Below, piece by piece: positions 38,165-48,556 of a stretch of 64,000 bases of DNA (positions are counted from its first letter, which is position 1; each line of letters opens with the position of its first letter). A model generated the notes under the pieces. That model did not search any database. It was not told the origin of the DNA and worked only from the letters and a program-made list of their open reading frames with translations. The translations under genes were made by a program, and so were the position numbers. Source of the stretch: an uncultured Sphingomonadaceae bacterium (lineage in GTDB: Bacteria > Pseudomonadota > Alphaproteobacteria > Sphingomonadales > Sphingomonadaceae); the NCBI GenBank assembly GCA_947493215.1, contig CANLQE010000001.1:496001-560000 (forward strand). The letters are read 5' to 3'.

Positions 38165-39175
38165 ATGAAACTCGCAACGCTGAAAAATGACACACGCGAT
38201 GGCCGGTTGGTCGTTGTCTCAAAAGATCTGACCCGTTGCTGCGAAGCGAATAATATAGCCCCCACTCTCCAAGCCGCTCTCGACAATTGGGAAGACTGCG
38301 CCCCGAAACTTGAAGCCCTGTACCGTGATGTCGAACATCAGGCTGTGCCGTGCGAGCGTTTTCATGAACGCGAAGCCCATTCCCCCTTGCCGCGCGCCTA
38401 TCAATGGGCCGATGGCAGCGCCTATATCAACCATGTCGAACTGGTTCGCAAAGCGCGCGGAGCAGAAGTTCCTGAGAGCTTTTACAGCGACCCGCTGATG
38501 TACCAAGGCGGCTCTGATGCTTTTCTCGGGCCCCGCGATGATATCCCGCTGGGCGATCCCAAATGGGGCTGCGACATGGAGGGCGAAGTCGCCGTTGTCA
38601 CTGGCGATGTCCCGATAGGCACTAGCGCGGAAGAGGCTGTCGATCACATCAAACTGGTCATGCTCTGTAATGACGTATCGCTGCGCGGCCTGATCCCGGG
38701 AGAGCTCGCCAAAGGCTTTGGCTTTTTCCAGTCCAAGCCGCCTAGCGCTTTTTCTCCCGTCTGCGTGACGCCCGACGAATTAGGCGATGCGTGGAAAGAC
38801 TCAGTGATACACCTATCACTGCACGTAGATTATAATCGTGAACCCTTTGGTCGTGCTAATGCTGGCGTTGACGCAACCTTCAATCTTGCACAGCTTGTCG
38901 CTCATGCCGCCAAAACCCGGCCCTTATGCGCTGGCACCATTATCGGTTCTGGCACTGTCTCCAATCAAGGCGCTGACGGCGGACCCGGCAAACCTGTTGC
39001 CGATGGTGGCCTTGGCTATAGCTGTATCGCCGAAATCCGGATGATCGAAACCATCGCCGATGGCGAGGCCAAAACGCCGTTTATGAGTGCTGGCGACACG
39101 GTGAAAATCCAAATGCTCGACGAAGATGGTCATTCGATTTTCGGTGCGATCCGGCAAGAGATTGTGGCGGTTTAA
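38165..39175 (+). CDS. Fumarylacetoacetate hydrolase family protein
   Basis: CDMEGEVAVVTGDVP, KPPSAFSPVCVTPDELGDAW, GTIIGSGTVSNQG. Confidence 0.93.
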   Translation: MKLATLKNDTRDGRLVVVSKDLTRCCEANNIAPTLQAALDNWEDCAPKLEALYRDVEHQAVPCERFHEREAHSPLPRAYQWADGSAYINHVELVRKARGAEVPESFYSDPLMYQGGSDAFLGPRDDIPLGDPKWGCDMEGEVAVVTGDVPIGTSAEEAVDHIKLVMLCNDVSLRGLIPGELAKGFGFFQSKPPSAFSPVCVTPDELGDAWKDSVIHLSLHVDYNREPFGRANAGVDATFNLAQLVAHAAKTRPLCAGTIIGSGTVSNQGADGGPGKPVADGGLGYSCIAEIRMIETIADGEAKTPFMSAGDTVKIQMLDEDGHSIFGAIRQEIVAV

Positions 39176-39630
39176 ACAGGCACTGCCGTCTCGTACTTAA
39201 TCCGCTCCATCGCAAAGCTCGCCGAGACATCGGACAATGGCACCGCTTTTATCAGCTTTTTATACACCCGATCATAATCAGCGACATCGCGAACGAGCAG
39301 TTTCAGCAGATAATCCACTTCACCGGCCATGCGGTAAAACTCGACAACCTCCTCAATGGCAGAAGCGGCCGCGGCAAATTTCTCGAGCCACTTATCGCTG
39401 TGATCGCTAGTCCGCACGGCGACAAAAACTGTCATTCTCAGCCCCACCGCCTCGGGATCTACAATCGCCACGCGCCGGGCAATAATACCGTCGGCCTCCA
39501 TCCGCTTGACACGACGCCAGCAAGCGTTGGTCGACAGGCTCAGTTGCGTCGCCAAGTTTTCCAGAGACAGGCTGGCATCCCGCTGCAAAGCCTTCAGGAT
39601 GTTTCGATCATTTTCATCAATGTTTTTCAT
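39172..39630 (-). CDS. Lrp/AsnC family transcriptional regulator
   Basis: IDENDRNILKALQRDASLSLENLATQLSLSTNACWRRVKRMEADGII. Confidence 0.95.
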   Translation of the reverse strand: MKNIDENDRNILKALQRDASLSLENLATQLSLSTNACWRRVKRMEADGIIARRVAIVDPEAVGLRMTVFVAVRTSDHSDKWLEKFAAAASAIEEVVEFYRMAGEVDYLLKLLVRDVADYDRVYKKLIKAVPLSDVSASFAMERIKYETAVPV

Positions 39631-39744
39631 AATCCCACCATTGTGTAGAATATAATCACGTTTATCCTATATTCCAATAGAATAATCATAAGGATAATGC
39701 TGCCCTTGTTGATATTCTGATGCTTCAAGCAGGGGGGAATAAAG

Positions 39745-39849
39745 ATGCTCGATCAGTTTGGACGGAATCGCGGGCATAAATTTCGGGCGCTATCCAGGCT
39801 TACTCGTCAAACATCAAAGCTGAAAAAGAGCGCAGTTAGAATAGCATAG
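39745..39849 (+). CDS. Candidate 34-aa small basic protein
   Basis: ATG preceded by AGGGGGGAATAAAG; MLDQFGRNRGHKFRALSRLTRQTSKLKKSAVRIA; below the supplied ORF length cutoff. Confidence 0.25.
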   Translation: MLDQFGRNRGHKFRALSRLTRQTSKLKKSAVRIA

Positions 39850-39937
39850 CTGAGGGAATCTAGGAATGCGGTTCGTTGGCTTGCCGCAGGTTCAGAAGCT
39901 TGCGCTGCACCTGATACGGAGCACGAACCTTAGGCGC

Positions 39938-41455
39938 TCAAACAAGCACCGCATGATTGCGTTTATCGCTTGTTGTGACTTTCACTTTCATTCCGATCAG
40001 ATCCGTATCTTCCGGAGCATCCGCCAGTAAACCTATGCTGGGCAGACCGGTTTCATCCTCCATCCAGAGGCTTGCTGCACCCGTAGATTTCTTGCCATAG
40101 GGCATTGCATAGCTTTTGATCACCGCATTGCCATTGAAGAAATGTTCCGGCTTCACATGCGCTGGGCGCGCAATCTTATTGGGTATCGCTATGCGGTCTG
40201 GTGACCATCCACCGGCGACCGGCTGGGCTGCATAAATGCCAACCGATTCCTTGTTGATGACCCCGCCATTGGCCGAGATCATGCCCGGCTTGCTGCCATC
40301 TTTGCGCAGCGCCTGTGTCAGCGCGACAATCGCATGGGTACTATAGCTGTTTCCCGGGCCACCAAAAAAGCTCAGGCCGCCGGTGAGCGTATAGGTTGAG
40401 AGCGGGCGGTCGGGATTGCCCAGCGCATCCATCGCCAGTGAAACGGCCACCGGAAAACAACTGTAAATGTCTATCGGGCCAATATCTGACACATTAAGTT
40501 CTGCCAGATCCAGCGCCTTGGGAAAGGCCCATTCCATCGCTGGTGATATTGATAAATCATCCTGTTCGCTGATCAGGGGTACGCTGGCATCTGCACCGCT
40601 ATGCAGATAAACCAGTTTATTTTCGGCAATCCCAAGTTCCACTGCATGTCCAGCGGTCGTCATAATCACAGCCGCGCCAAGCTCCACTGCATCTTGCGCT
40701 ACCATCCAGCGCCGATAGGGATCGTTCAGCCGATAATTGCCATTGTCGTCTTCCAGCAATTCCTCTGCCGTCCAATCGCGGGCATATTGGGCATGATCGC
40801 GGGTCAATGAAACGCCAGCGAAAGCCGCCCAAAGCTCTGCCATATCCTTTGCATGGCTGGCGCGATCAACACCAAGCCGCGCACGTCTAGCATTTTCGAC
40901 AATGCCATAAGACATGGGCATATTGATCAAGCCTTGACGCCATTCATAGGCAGTCAGCATAGGATCATTGGTCCGCAAATCGGTAAATTCACGGTCCGAT
41001 GTCTGGTTCCAATCCAATGCATGGCCACTGCGCCGGGCGCGTTTCACCGTCCCGATATTCTCGGCACTGGCGATGACAACCGCCTTATGCTCGCCGTCAT
41101 GCAGCTGTTTTGCCAATTGGTTTATATGCTTTTGCGGGCTGTTGCCGCCAACATCACCATAGAGCAAAGTCGCGGGCTCGAGACCGGAAGCCTGAGCAAT
41201 GGCATCGGGATGATTGTCCGGCGATCCGAACTCATGGGTTAAGCCACTGTCGACAAATAGACGCGTGGATAGCAGGCAATCAATCGCGCCTGCCAGCTTG
41301 GCACCAACGCCGCTATCGGTTAGCGCTGCTGAAATTGCAGCCGATGCCAAATCCACAGTCGAAGGCCATTCCAGACCTTGATCGCGTTTCAGCGACTCGC
41401 CACTGGCCTCTCCCACGCCAACGAGTACCGGCGCCTTTGGATCCACAACAGCCAT
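39938..41455 (-). CDS. Thiolase / acetyl-CoA acetyltransferase-like protein
   Basis: PVLVGVGEASGESLKR, SVGIYAAQPVAGGW, LTGGLSFFGGPGNSYSTHAIVALTQALR. Confidence 0.85.
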   Translation of the reverse strand: MAVVDPKAPVLVGVGEASGESLKRDQGLEWPSTVDLASAAISAALTDSGVGAKLAGAIDCLLSTRLFVDSGLTHEFGSPDNHPDAIAQASGLEPATLLYGDVGGNSPQKHINQLAKQLHDGEHKAVVIASAENIGTVKRARRSGHALDWNQTSDREFTDLRTNDPMLTAYEWRQGLINMPMSYGIVENARRARLGVDRASHAKDMAELWAAFAGVSLTRDHAQYARDWTAEELLEDDNGNYRLNDPYRRWMVAQDAVELGAAVIMTTAGHAVELGIAENKLVYLHSGADASVPLISEQDDLSISPAMEWAFPKALDLAELNVSDIGPIDIYSCFPVAVSLAMDALGNPDRPLSTYTLTGGLSFFGGPGNSYSTHAIVALTQALRKDGSKPGMISANGGVINKESVGIYAAQPVAGGWSPDRIAIPNKIARPAHVKPEHFFNGNAVIKSYAMPYGKKSTGAASLWMEDETGLPSIGLLADAPEDTDLIGMKVKVTTSDKRNHAVLV

Positions 41456-41545
41456 AAAACATCCCTCAAATAAACAGTTCATCAATCGATTAAAACTGAT
41501 AACAGACATGGACTTTCTTGCACCTAATAATTTGAGGGTTTTTCT

Positions 41546-42757
41546 ATGAGTGGCTGGCCAGAACTAAAATGGGACGTGGAACCAACAGGACCATTAAAGG
41601 GTCTAAAGATTGTCGACATGTCGACCGTGGTTCTCGGTCCTTTTGCCACGTTGAATTTCGCCGACATGGGTGCCGATGTGATCAAGATTGAGAATGACAG
41701 CGGCAAGTTTCCCGGCGATATGATGCGTCATGCTGGCGACAGCCCAACCGGTGATTTGGGGCCGATCTTTACGTCGCTCAATCGCAATAAAAAATCGATC
41801 ACGCTCAATGCAAAAGAGGAAGCCGACAAGGCGGTGATCGTCGAATTGCTGAAACATGCAGATGTGTTTTTCCACAATGTTCGGCTTGCCGGGATGGAAC
41901 GTCTGGGGCTTGACTATGAAGCGGTGAAGGCAGTTAATCCTGGCATTGTCTACGTCCATTGCGCTGGTTTTGGCCAAGGTGGCGACTATTCGCACCGGCA
42001 GGCCTATGATGATCTGATCCAATGTTCTTCCGGTTTTGCCTCGCTGTTCGAAATGCGCGGCGACAGCGGACGGCCGCTATACATGCCGTCTTTGGTTGCG
42101 GACAAAACTATCGGACTATTCGCGGTTAACGCCACGCTCGCAGCCATGTATCACAAGGAAAAAACCGGCGAGGGTCAGTTTGTTCAGGTACCGATGTTTG
42201 AAGCCTTTACCTGGTTTAACATGGTCGAAAATCTGTGGGGTGAAACCTTCATTCCCGGCAATGGCAAGCTGGCTTATACGCGCTCGATCAATCCCAATCG
42301 TAAGCCTTATCCGACCAAAGACGGCTATATCGGCCTAGTCCCTTATAGCGATGGGCAATGGGAAACCTTCTTTGAGCTGGGCGGCAAGCCGGGCGTCTTT
42401 GAGGAACCGCGTTTTGCGACCTATTCCGAACGTACCAAGAATATCACTGCACTCTATGCGCTGATCGAGGAAATTGCCTCGACCAAGACCACGGACGAGT
42501 GGCTGGAGCTGCTCGACGAGAATAATATTCCGGCCATGCGCTACAACCAAATGGCCGATGTTCTGGAAGACCCGCATCTCCAGCAGGTTGGTTTCTGGAG
42601 CGAGCGCGAGGGCGAGAAGATCGGCAAATATCGTTCGATCAAACACCCCGTCCACTATTCCGCCAGCCCCGCCAATGTCTATGCTGACCCGCCAACATTG
42701 GGCGCAGATAATGACGAGATTAGAGACGCCATAGGTCACTCGAAAAAGACCGATTAA
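41546..42757 (+). CDS. CaiB/BaiF family CoA-transferase
   Basis: GPLKGLKIVDMSTVVLGPFATLNFADMGADVIKIEN; LNRNKKSITLNAK. Confidence 0.95.
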   Translation: MSGWPELKWDVEPTGPLKGLKIVDMSTVVLGPFATLNFADMGADVIKIENDSGKFPGDMMRHAGDSPTGDLGPIFTSLNRNKKSITLNAKEEADKAVIVELLKHADVFFHNVRLAGMERLGLDYEAVKAVNPGIVYVHCAGFGQGGDYSHRQAYDDLIQCSSGFASLFEMRGDSGRPLYMPSLVADKTIGLFAVNATLAAMYHKEKTGEGQFVQVPMFEAFTWFNMVENLWGETFIPGNGKLAYTRSINPNRKPYPTKDGYIGLVPYSDGQWETFFELGGKPGVFEEPRFATYSERTKNITALYALIEEIASTKTTDEWLELLDENNIPAMRYNQMADVLEDPHLQQVGFWSEREGEKIGKYRSIKHPVHYSASPANVYADPPTLGADNDEIRDAIGHSKKTD

Positions 42758-42766
42758 GGAACAAAT

Positions 42767-43081
42767 ATGTCAGACAAAGCGCCGGTCCATGTAATGGCCA
42801 ATTTCACTGTTCATGATGCCGCGAAATATCGCCTCTATGAAAAAGGGTTTTTCCCGATCCTCAAAAAGCACGGCGGCACATTTATTACCTTGGATGACAA
42901 CAGCGAGACTTTCGAGGGCAAGGCGCCACCTGAGGGGCGCGTGGTATTGTTTAAATTCCCAAGCGCGGAAGCCGCGACAGCGTGGTATAATGATCCCGAT
43001 TATCAGGCTTTATCAGAACATCGCCGGGCCGGAACCGAGCTTAATTTCCTGACCATGCTGCACCCGATACCGGCACGCTAG
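42767..43081 (+). CDS. DUF1330 domain protein
   Basis: FTVHDAAKYRLYEKGFFPILKKHGG...VVLFKFPSAEAATAWYNDPDYQALSEHRR. Confidence 0.9.
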   Translation: MSDKAPVHVMANFTVHDAAKYRLYEKGFFPILKKHGGTFITLDDNSETFEGKAPPEGRVVLFKFPSAEAATAWYNDPDYQALSEHRRAGTELNFLTMLHPIPAR

Positions 43082-43344
43082 CGCTCGATACTTTCAAGCT
43101 CTTGTTGTTCGGAGGGAGCCTGGTCAATCTGCCGCATGAGTAAGCCTCGCGCGTACTTGATTCGCTGTCATGTCCAGACTGATCCGCTCCAGTTCCATCA
43201 GACCGGGCTCACTTACTAGAGCAAAAGTGCAGGAAAAAACAAATGCTGCCGCAGCGGATAAGAAAGCCGGAATTAGATTCAGTAATGGATATTCCCTAGG
43301 CGATAAAAAGCAGGATCAATCTGTCAGGATGCTGAACCTGAACA

Positions 43345-43383
43345 CAAAAAACCCGAGACAATTTCTTGCCCCGGGCTTTTTAC
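43345..43383 (-). terminator. Rho-independent terminator after glnA
   Basis: Minus strand AAAAGCCCGGGGCAAGAAATTGTCTCGGGTTTTTT: 10-bp stem with G-U pairs and T-run. Confidence 0.8.
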
Positions 43384-43403
43384 CATCAATCTGACCACAG
43401 AGA

Positions 43404-44816
43404 TCAGCTGGAATAATACATGTCAAATTCAACAGGGCTTGGTGTTGTTTCCAAACGGCTGACTTCTTCCCATTTCAGTTCGGCATAAGCGTCGATCTGG
43501 TCTTTAGAGAACACATCGCCTTTGAGCAGGAATTCGTGATCGGCTTCGAGTGCTTCGAGCGCTTCACGGAGCGAACCACAAACGGTTGGTACTTCGGCCA
43601 GCTCTGCTGGTGGCAGATCATAAAGGTTTTTGTCCATCGCATCGCCGGGGTGGATTTTATTCTCAATGCCGTCGAGGCCAGCCATCAACAGGGCAGAAGC
43701 CGACAGATATGGGTTGGCAAGTGCATCCGGGAAACGGAATTCCACGCGCTTGGCTTTGTCGCCTGCGCCATATGGAATGCGGCAAGAGGCAGACCGGTTG
43801 CGGCTGGAATAAGCGAGCAACACAGGGGCTTCAAAGCCAGGAACCAAACGCTTGTAGCTATTGGTCGTGGCGTTGGTGAACGCATTACACGCTTTGGCAT
43901 GTTTGATGACACCGCCGATATAATGCAGGCACATTTCCGACAGACCGGCATATTCATTGCCGGCGAAAAGCGGTTTACCGTCTTTCCAGATAGACATATG
44001 GGTGTGCATGCCAGAGCCGTTATCGTCCTTGATTGGCTTAGGCATGAAGGTTGCGGTTTTGCCATAAGCGTGGGCAACCTGCTGCACGACATATTTATAG
44101 ACCTGCGTACGGTCAGCGGTTTCGGTTAGCGTACCAAAGGTAATGCCCAGCTCATGTTGCGCCGCGGCCACTTCGTGATGATGCTTGTCCATCGGCAAGC
44201 CCATTTCCATCATCGTCGCAACCATTTCGCCGCGAATGTCCACAGCGCTATCCACTGGCGCTACAGGGAAATAGCCGCCTTTGGCACGGGGACGATGGCC
44301 CATATTGCCAATATCATAATCGCGGCCAGTGTTGGTTGGCAGCTCGATATCGTCGATTTTAAAGCCGCTACGGTCATAGCCATCTTCAAATTTCACATCG
44401 TCAAACATGAAAAATTCAGGTTCCGGACCGACATAGACAGTGTCACCAATGCCGGTGGATTTCAAATAGGCCTCCGCCCGGACGGCGGTGGAGCGTGGGT
44501 CACGTCTGTAAAGGGAGCCATCGCCGGGCTCAACAATGTTACAGACGAGGATCATCATTGGCGTGGCTGAAAATGGATCCATGTAAACCGCATCCAGATC
44601 AGGACGCAGGATCATGTCGGATTCGTTAATCGCTTTCCATCCTTCGATGGACGAACCATCAAACATAAAGCCTTCTTCCAGCACATCTTCGTCAATGACT
44701 TCTGCGCACATGGACAGATGTTGCCATTTTCCGCGCGGATCGGTGAAGCGTACATCGACCCACTCAATCTCATGTTCCTTGATCATTTTCATGATATTTG
44801 CAGGTGTATTGCCCAT
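43404..44816 (-). CDS. glnA: Glutamine synthetase, type I
   Basis: [63 protein letters not shown]. Confidence 0.98.
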   Translation of the reverse strand: MGNTPANIMKMIKEHEIEWVDVRFTDPRGKWQHLSMCAEVIDEDVLEEGFMFDGSSIEGWKAINESDMILRPDLDAVYMDPFSATPMMILVCNIVEPGDGSLYRRDPRSTAVRAEAYLKSTGIGDTVYVGPEPEFFMFDDVKFEDGYDRSGFKIDDIELPTNTGRDYDIGNMGHRPRAKGGYFPVAPVDSAVDIRGEMVATMMEMGLPMDKHHHEVAAAQHELGITFGTLTETADRTQVYKYVVQQVAHAYGKTATFMPKPIKDDNGSGMHTHMSIWKDGKPLFAGNEYAGLSEMCLHYIGGVIKHAKACNAFTNATTNSYKRLVPGFEAPVLLAYSSRNRSASCRIPYGAGDKAKRVEFRFPDALANPYLSASALLMAGLDGIENKIHPGDAMDKNLYDLPPAELAEVPTVCGSLREALEALEADHEFLLKGDVFSKDQIDAYAELKWEEVSRLETTPSPVEFDMYYSS

Positions 44817-44860
44817 TATTGTGTCCCTTGGTTTGTTTTCTGGTTTGAATGTGGTGAAAA

Positions 44861-45238
<378 letters not shown>

Positions 45239-45277
45239 TTATGCAGCACCAAAATCGGGCGCACTTGCCCGTTACAA

Positions 45278-45293
45278 TTCAATTACCGTGCCA
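45278..45293 (-). promoter_or_regulatory. Sigma-54-like promoter for glnBA (TGGCACG-GTAA-TTGAA)
   Basis: Minus strand CTGGCACGGTAATTGAATT; -24 element exact, spacing 4, -12 TTGAA rather than TTGCA; about 78 bp upstream of glnB. Confidence 0.65.
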
Positions 45294-45419
45294 GATTGAA
45301 ATCGGGAAAAGAATCGCCAGTAATCTGCTAAAGCCAAAAGAGGACAGTTTCAATGCCGCCCAAAAAACAGGCATTTATGGAGGGTGGTGCCTAATCTTTA
45401 GGCAGTGCGGTTGTATCTC

Positions 45420-47585
45420 CTAGCGCGCTATCGGGGCGGTGTCCTCTGCGACATTGGCCTTCGTCCAGTTGGACCGGTCAATAACATAATGGCGCATCGC
45501 TTCGACTTGGTCAGCTTCTAGCTGTGAAGCAAAGCTGACCATGCCATGTTGTTTCAAAGCGCCGCCCGTGATGATCGAAGCCCAAGCTTCCTCACTAGGC
45601 AAGGTACCGGATATCCGAAGATCAGGGGTAAAGCCGTTGCCCACTGCACTGTCACCATGACAGACGAGACAGTTGCGGCCGTAAAGTGCCTTACCTTCGG
45701 CAACCTGTTCCGGTGTTCCAGTTGGCTCTGGCGGATTCCAAACGACTTCGCTCTTCTTTGGTAGGGCCGGAAGCTTTGTTTCCCCGCCCAGTTTCATGAC
45801 AACTAGCCGCGGAATGTTCGGGATTTGCCGTGATGCGCCGCCAGCGACACCAGCGACCAGTGGAAACGCGCCGCCTTTGCTGGTCAGGAACGCAATATAT
45901 TGTTCGCCATCTATCATATATGTCGATGGCGCGGCGACGATACCGGACTGCATATCCATGCTCAGCAGTTCTTCGCCGCTATCGGCGGCATAGGCTTTGA
46001 ACAAACCTACACTAGTGCCTTGAAATACAAGATTGCCAGCGGTTGTCATAGTGCCGCCATTCCAGGCAGCGGGATGATCGACCGACCAAGCAGTCTTACC
46101 CGTTTTGGGATCAAACGCGACCAGTTTACCCGTCGTCGCAGCGATCGCGGCTTTGTAAATGGCTGGATCGTCAGGCAGCTGACCAATTGCCCATGCAATC
46201 CCGACATTGAAGCCAAGGCGCTCACGCTTCTTGTCAATCTCTGACGTTGGTACATCATAGCCTTGCGGGATTTGCTGTGCGGGTATGTAAACCAGACCGG
46301 TGTCGGGATTATAGCTCATTGGATGCCAGTTATGCGCGCCTAGAGCGCCAGGGATCGAAACAAACGGCTTACCGGTCTTGTAGAAACGCGCATCCGGATT
46401 TTCGATGGGCCGGCCAGTTTCGAGATTATAGCCTTCTGCCCAATTGATATTCTCGACAAACGGTTCTGCACTCATCAGGCGGCCATTGGTCCGGTCGATA
46501 ACGAAGAAAAAGCCATTTTTAGGCGCGTGGAAAAGCACTTTGCGCTTTTCGGTCAAGGCAGAGGTTTCGCCCTCTTCGGTGCTAACTGGCCAGTCGATTT
46601 CTGAAATGATGATATGCTGGGTGGCAGTATAATCCCAAGTTTCTGCCGGTGTTTCCTGATAATGCCAGAGATATTTACCGGTATCGGGGTTCACTGCAAC
46701 GATGGAGGAAAGGAACAAATTGTCGCCTTCACCGCCGGAACGCAGCCCGTGGTTCCAAGGATTGCCGTTACCGACGCCAAAATAGAGCTGGTCCAGTTCT
46801 TCATCATAGACGATGCTATCCCAAACTGTTCCGCCGCCGCCGGATTCTCTCCAATTGCCATCGCCCCAGGTCTTGTTAGCCGCCTTGGCGAAAATCTCGT
46901 CGCTCGCTGCGCCGTCCTTTTTGCCCTCGGGATTGGGTACTGTGTAGAAACGCCATTTCTGCGATCCGTCAGAAACATCATAAGCGGTCAGATATCCGCG
47001 GACGCCAAACTCAGCGCCGCCATTGCCAATGATGACCATATTTTTGACGACGCGCGGTGCGCCGGTAATCGTGTAGGGTTTGCTGTTGTCGGTGGTCTGG
47101 GTTTCCCACAGCCGCGCTCCGGTATTGGCGTCCAGTGCAATCAGCCGACCGTCAATCGTTCCGAAGAACAATTTGCCACGCGAAATTGCGATACCGCGAT
47201 TGACCACGTCACAGCAGGCATCCACCGCCTTGTCACCGGGAACTTCAGGGTCATAAGACCATAGCTCCTCTCCGGTCTTTGCATCATAGGCAAAAACCTT
47301 GGACCATGCCGTCGAGATATACAGCTTGCCACCGACAACAACCGGAGTGGCTTCTTGACCGCGCGCGTCGGGTAAATCTTTGAACCAGGCGATGCCCAGT
47401 TCGCCGACATTGCTTTCATCAATCTGGTCAAGAGGACTGTGCCGTTGTTCTTTCGCATTGAAGCCAATATTGCTCCACTCTACATCATCCGATGCGGCTT
47501 TTGTGCTGCTGCTATCATCAGCCTGATTCTGGCAAGCCGCCAGCAAACATGTGGCAAAAAACAATCCCAAGCGACGCATCGTCAA
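45420..47585 (-). CDS. PQQ-dependent alcohol dehydrogenase (quinohaemoprotein) with C-terminal cytochrome c domain; predicted lipoprotein
   Basis: WSNIGFNAKEQRHSPLDQI; adjacent cysteines ACCDVVNRG; C-terminal CLVCHGD haem motif; lipobox CLLAAC near N-terminus. Confidence 0.92.
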   Translation of the reverse strand: MTMRRLGLFFATCLLAACQNQADDSSSTKAASDDVEWSNIGFNAKEQRHSPLDQIDESNVGELGIAWFKDLPDARGQEATPVVVGGKLYISTAWSKVFAYDAKTGEELWSYDPEVPGDKAVDACCDVVNRGIAISRGKLFFGTIDGRLIALDANTGARLWETQTTDNSKPYTITGAPRVVKNMVIIGNGGAEFGVRGYLTAYDVSDGSQKWRFYTVPNPEGKKDGAASDEIFAKAANKTWGDGNWRESGGGGTVWDSIVYDEELDQLYFGVGNGNPWNHGLRSGGEGDNLFLSSIVAVNPDTGKYLWHYQETPAETWDYTATQHIIISEIDWPVSTEEGETSALTEKRKVLFHAPKNGFFFVIDRTNGRLMSAEPFVENINWAEGYNLETGRPIENPDARFYKTGKPFVSIPGALGAHNWHPMSYNPDTGLVYIPAQQIPQGYDVPTSEIDKKRERLGFNVGIAWAIGQLPDDPAIYKAAIAATTGKLVAFDPKTGKTAWSVDHPAAWNGGTMTTAGNLVFQGTSVGLFKAYAADSGEELLSMDMQSGIVAAPSTYMIDGEQYIAFLTSKGGAFPLVAGVAGGASRQIPNIPRLVVMKLGGETKLPALPKKSEVVWNPPEPTGTPEQVAEGKALYGRNCLVCHGDSAVGNGFTPDLRISGTLPSEEAWASIITGGALKQHGMVSFASQLEADQVEAMRHYVIDRSNWTKANVAEDTAPIAR

Positions 47586-47673
47586 TTCTCCCCAACCGGC
47601 AAAACCTGCATGGGTTTCACCTATGTTAACTGACTAGCTAAATTTAGGGTACCCGGTCAAGGCTGCTGCGTGT

Positions 47674-48501
47674 TTATGTATAAGGCGGGCAGTCCAAGCC
47701 AGTAGGGCTTTTGGTAAAAATCTCACAACCGGTTTCGGTAATACCGATGCTATGTTCAAACTGGGCCGAAAGTGAACGGTCGCGCGTTACGGCTGTCCAG
47801 CCATCTTCGAGCATTTTGACCGCATATTTGCCAATGTTAATCATCGGTTCGATGGTGAAAAACATGCCGGGGCGCAATTCCGGGCCGGTGCCGGGGCGTC
47901 CGGCGTGGACAACCTCTGGCGCGTCATGGAACATTTGTCCCAGACCATGACCACAAAAGTCACGAACTACGCTATAGCGATTTCCTTCGGCATGGTTCTG
48001 GATCGCGTGCGCGACATCGCCCATCTGGTTGCCCGGTTTGGCTTGTTCGATGCCGAGCATCAGGCATTCATAGGTATTTTGAACCAGTCTTGCCGCCTTG
48101 ACCGGCGCCTTGCCGACAAGGAACATGCGGCTGGTATCGCCGTGCCAGCCATCAACGATCACGGTCACGTCAATATTGACGATATCGCCTTCTTTGAGTT
48201 TCTTTTGGCCCGGTATCCCATGGCAAACGACATGGTTGATTGAGGTGCAGCAGCTATGGGTGAACCCGCGATAGCCAAGTGTCGCCGGGACAGCGCCTTC
48301 GCGAAAGGCATGTACGCGAACCATATCATCCAGAAAAGCTGTCGTGACACCGGGCGCTACATGCGGCACCAAAGAATCGAGGATTTCAGCGGCCAGTCGT
48401 CCGGCCTTGCGCATACCCTCAAAGCCTTCTGGGCCATGGAGTTTAATCGCACCGGTCCGGCTTTGCGGAGTGGCTTCTTCTACGGTCAGATAATCGGTCA
48501 T
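47674..48501 (-). CDS. map: Methionine aminopeptidase, type I
   Basis: TSINHVVCHGIPG, NIDVTVIVDGWHGDTSRMF, FCGHGLGQMFHDAPEV, FTIEPMINIG. Confidence 0.97.
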   Translation of the reverse strand: MTDYLTVEEATPQSRTGAIKLHGPEGFEGMRKAGRLAAEILDSLVPHVAPGVTTAFLDDMVRVHAFREGAVPATLGYRGFTHSCCTSINHVVCHGIPGQKKLKEGDIVNIDVTVIVDGWHGDTSRMFLVGKAPVKAARLVQNTYECLMLGIEQAKPGNQMGDVAHAIQNHAEGNRYSVVRDFCGHGLGQMFHDAPEVVHAGRPGTGPELRPGMFFTIEPMINIGKYAVKMLEDGWTAVTRDRSLSAQFEHSIGITETGCEIFTKSPTGLDCPPYT

Positions 48502-48556
48502 GTGCTTTATATATGGACTATTGCCGAGCTTGACCATCGGAAATTTGGTGAGAGAA

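Noticed and set aside
39662-39697. TTATCCT...AGGATAA and TATTC...GAATA repeats upstream of the AsnC-type regulator
   Set aside because: The two inverted repeats do not share a centre and the sequence is AT-rich, so chance is likely; an Lrp-type autoregulatory site remains possible but unsupported.
43170-43394. 74-aa plus-strand ORF between the DUF1330 gene and glnA
   Set aside because: Runs through the glnA terminator hairpin and has no family resemblance or convincing ribosome-binding site.
46614-47264. 216-aa plus-strand ORF antisense to the PQQ dehydrogenase
   Set aside because: Shadow ORF; no domain recognisable, opposite strand strongly supported.
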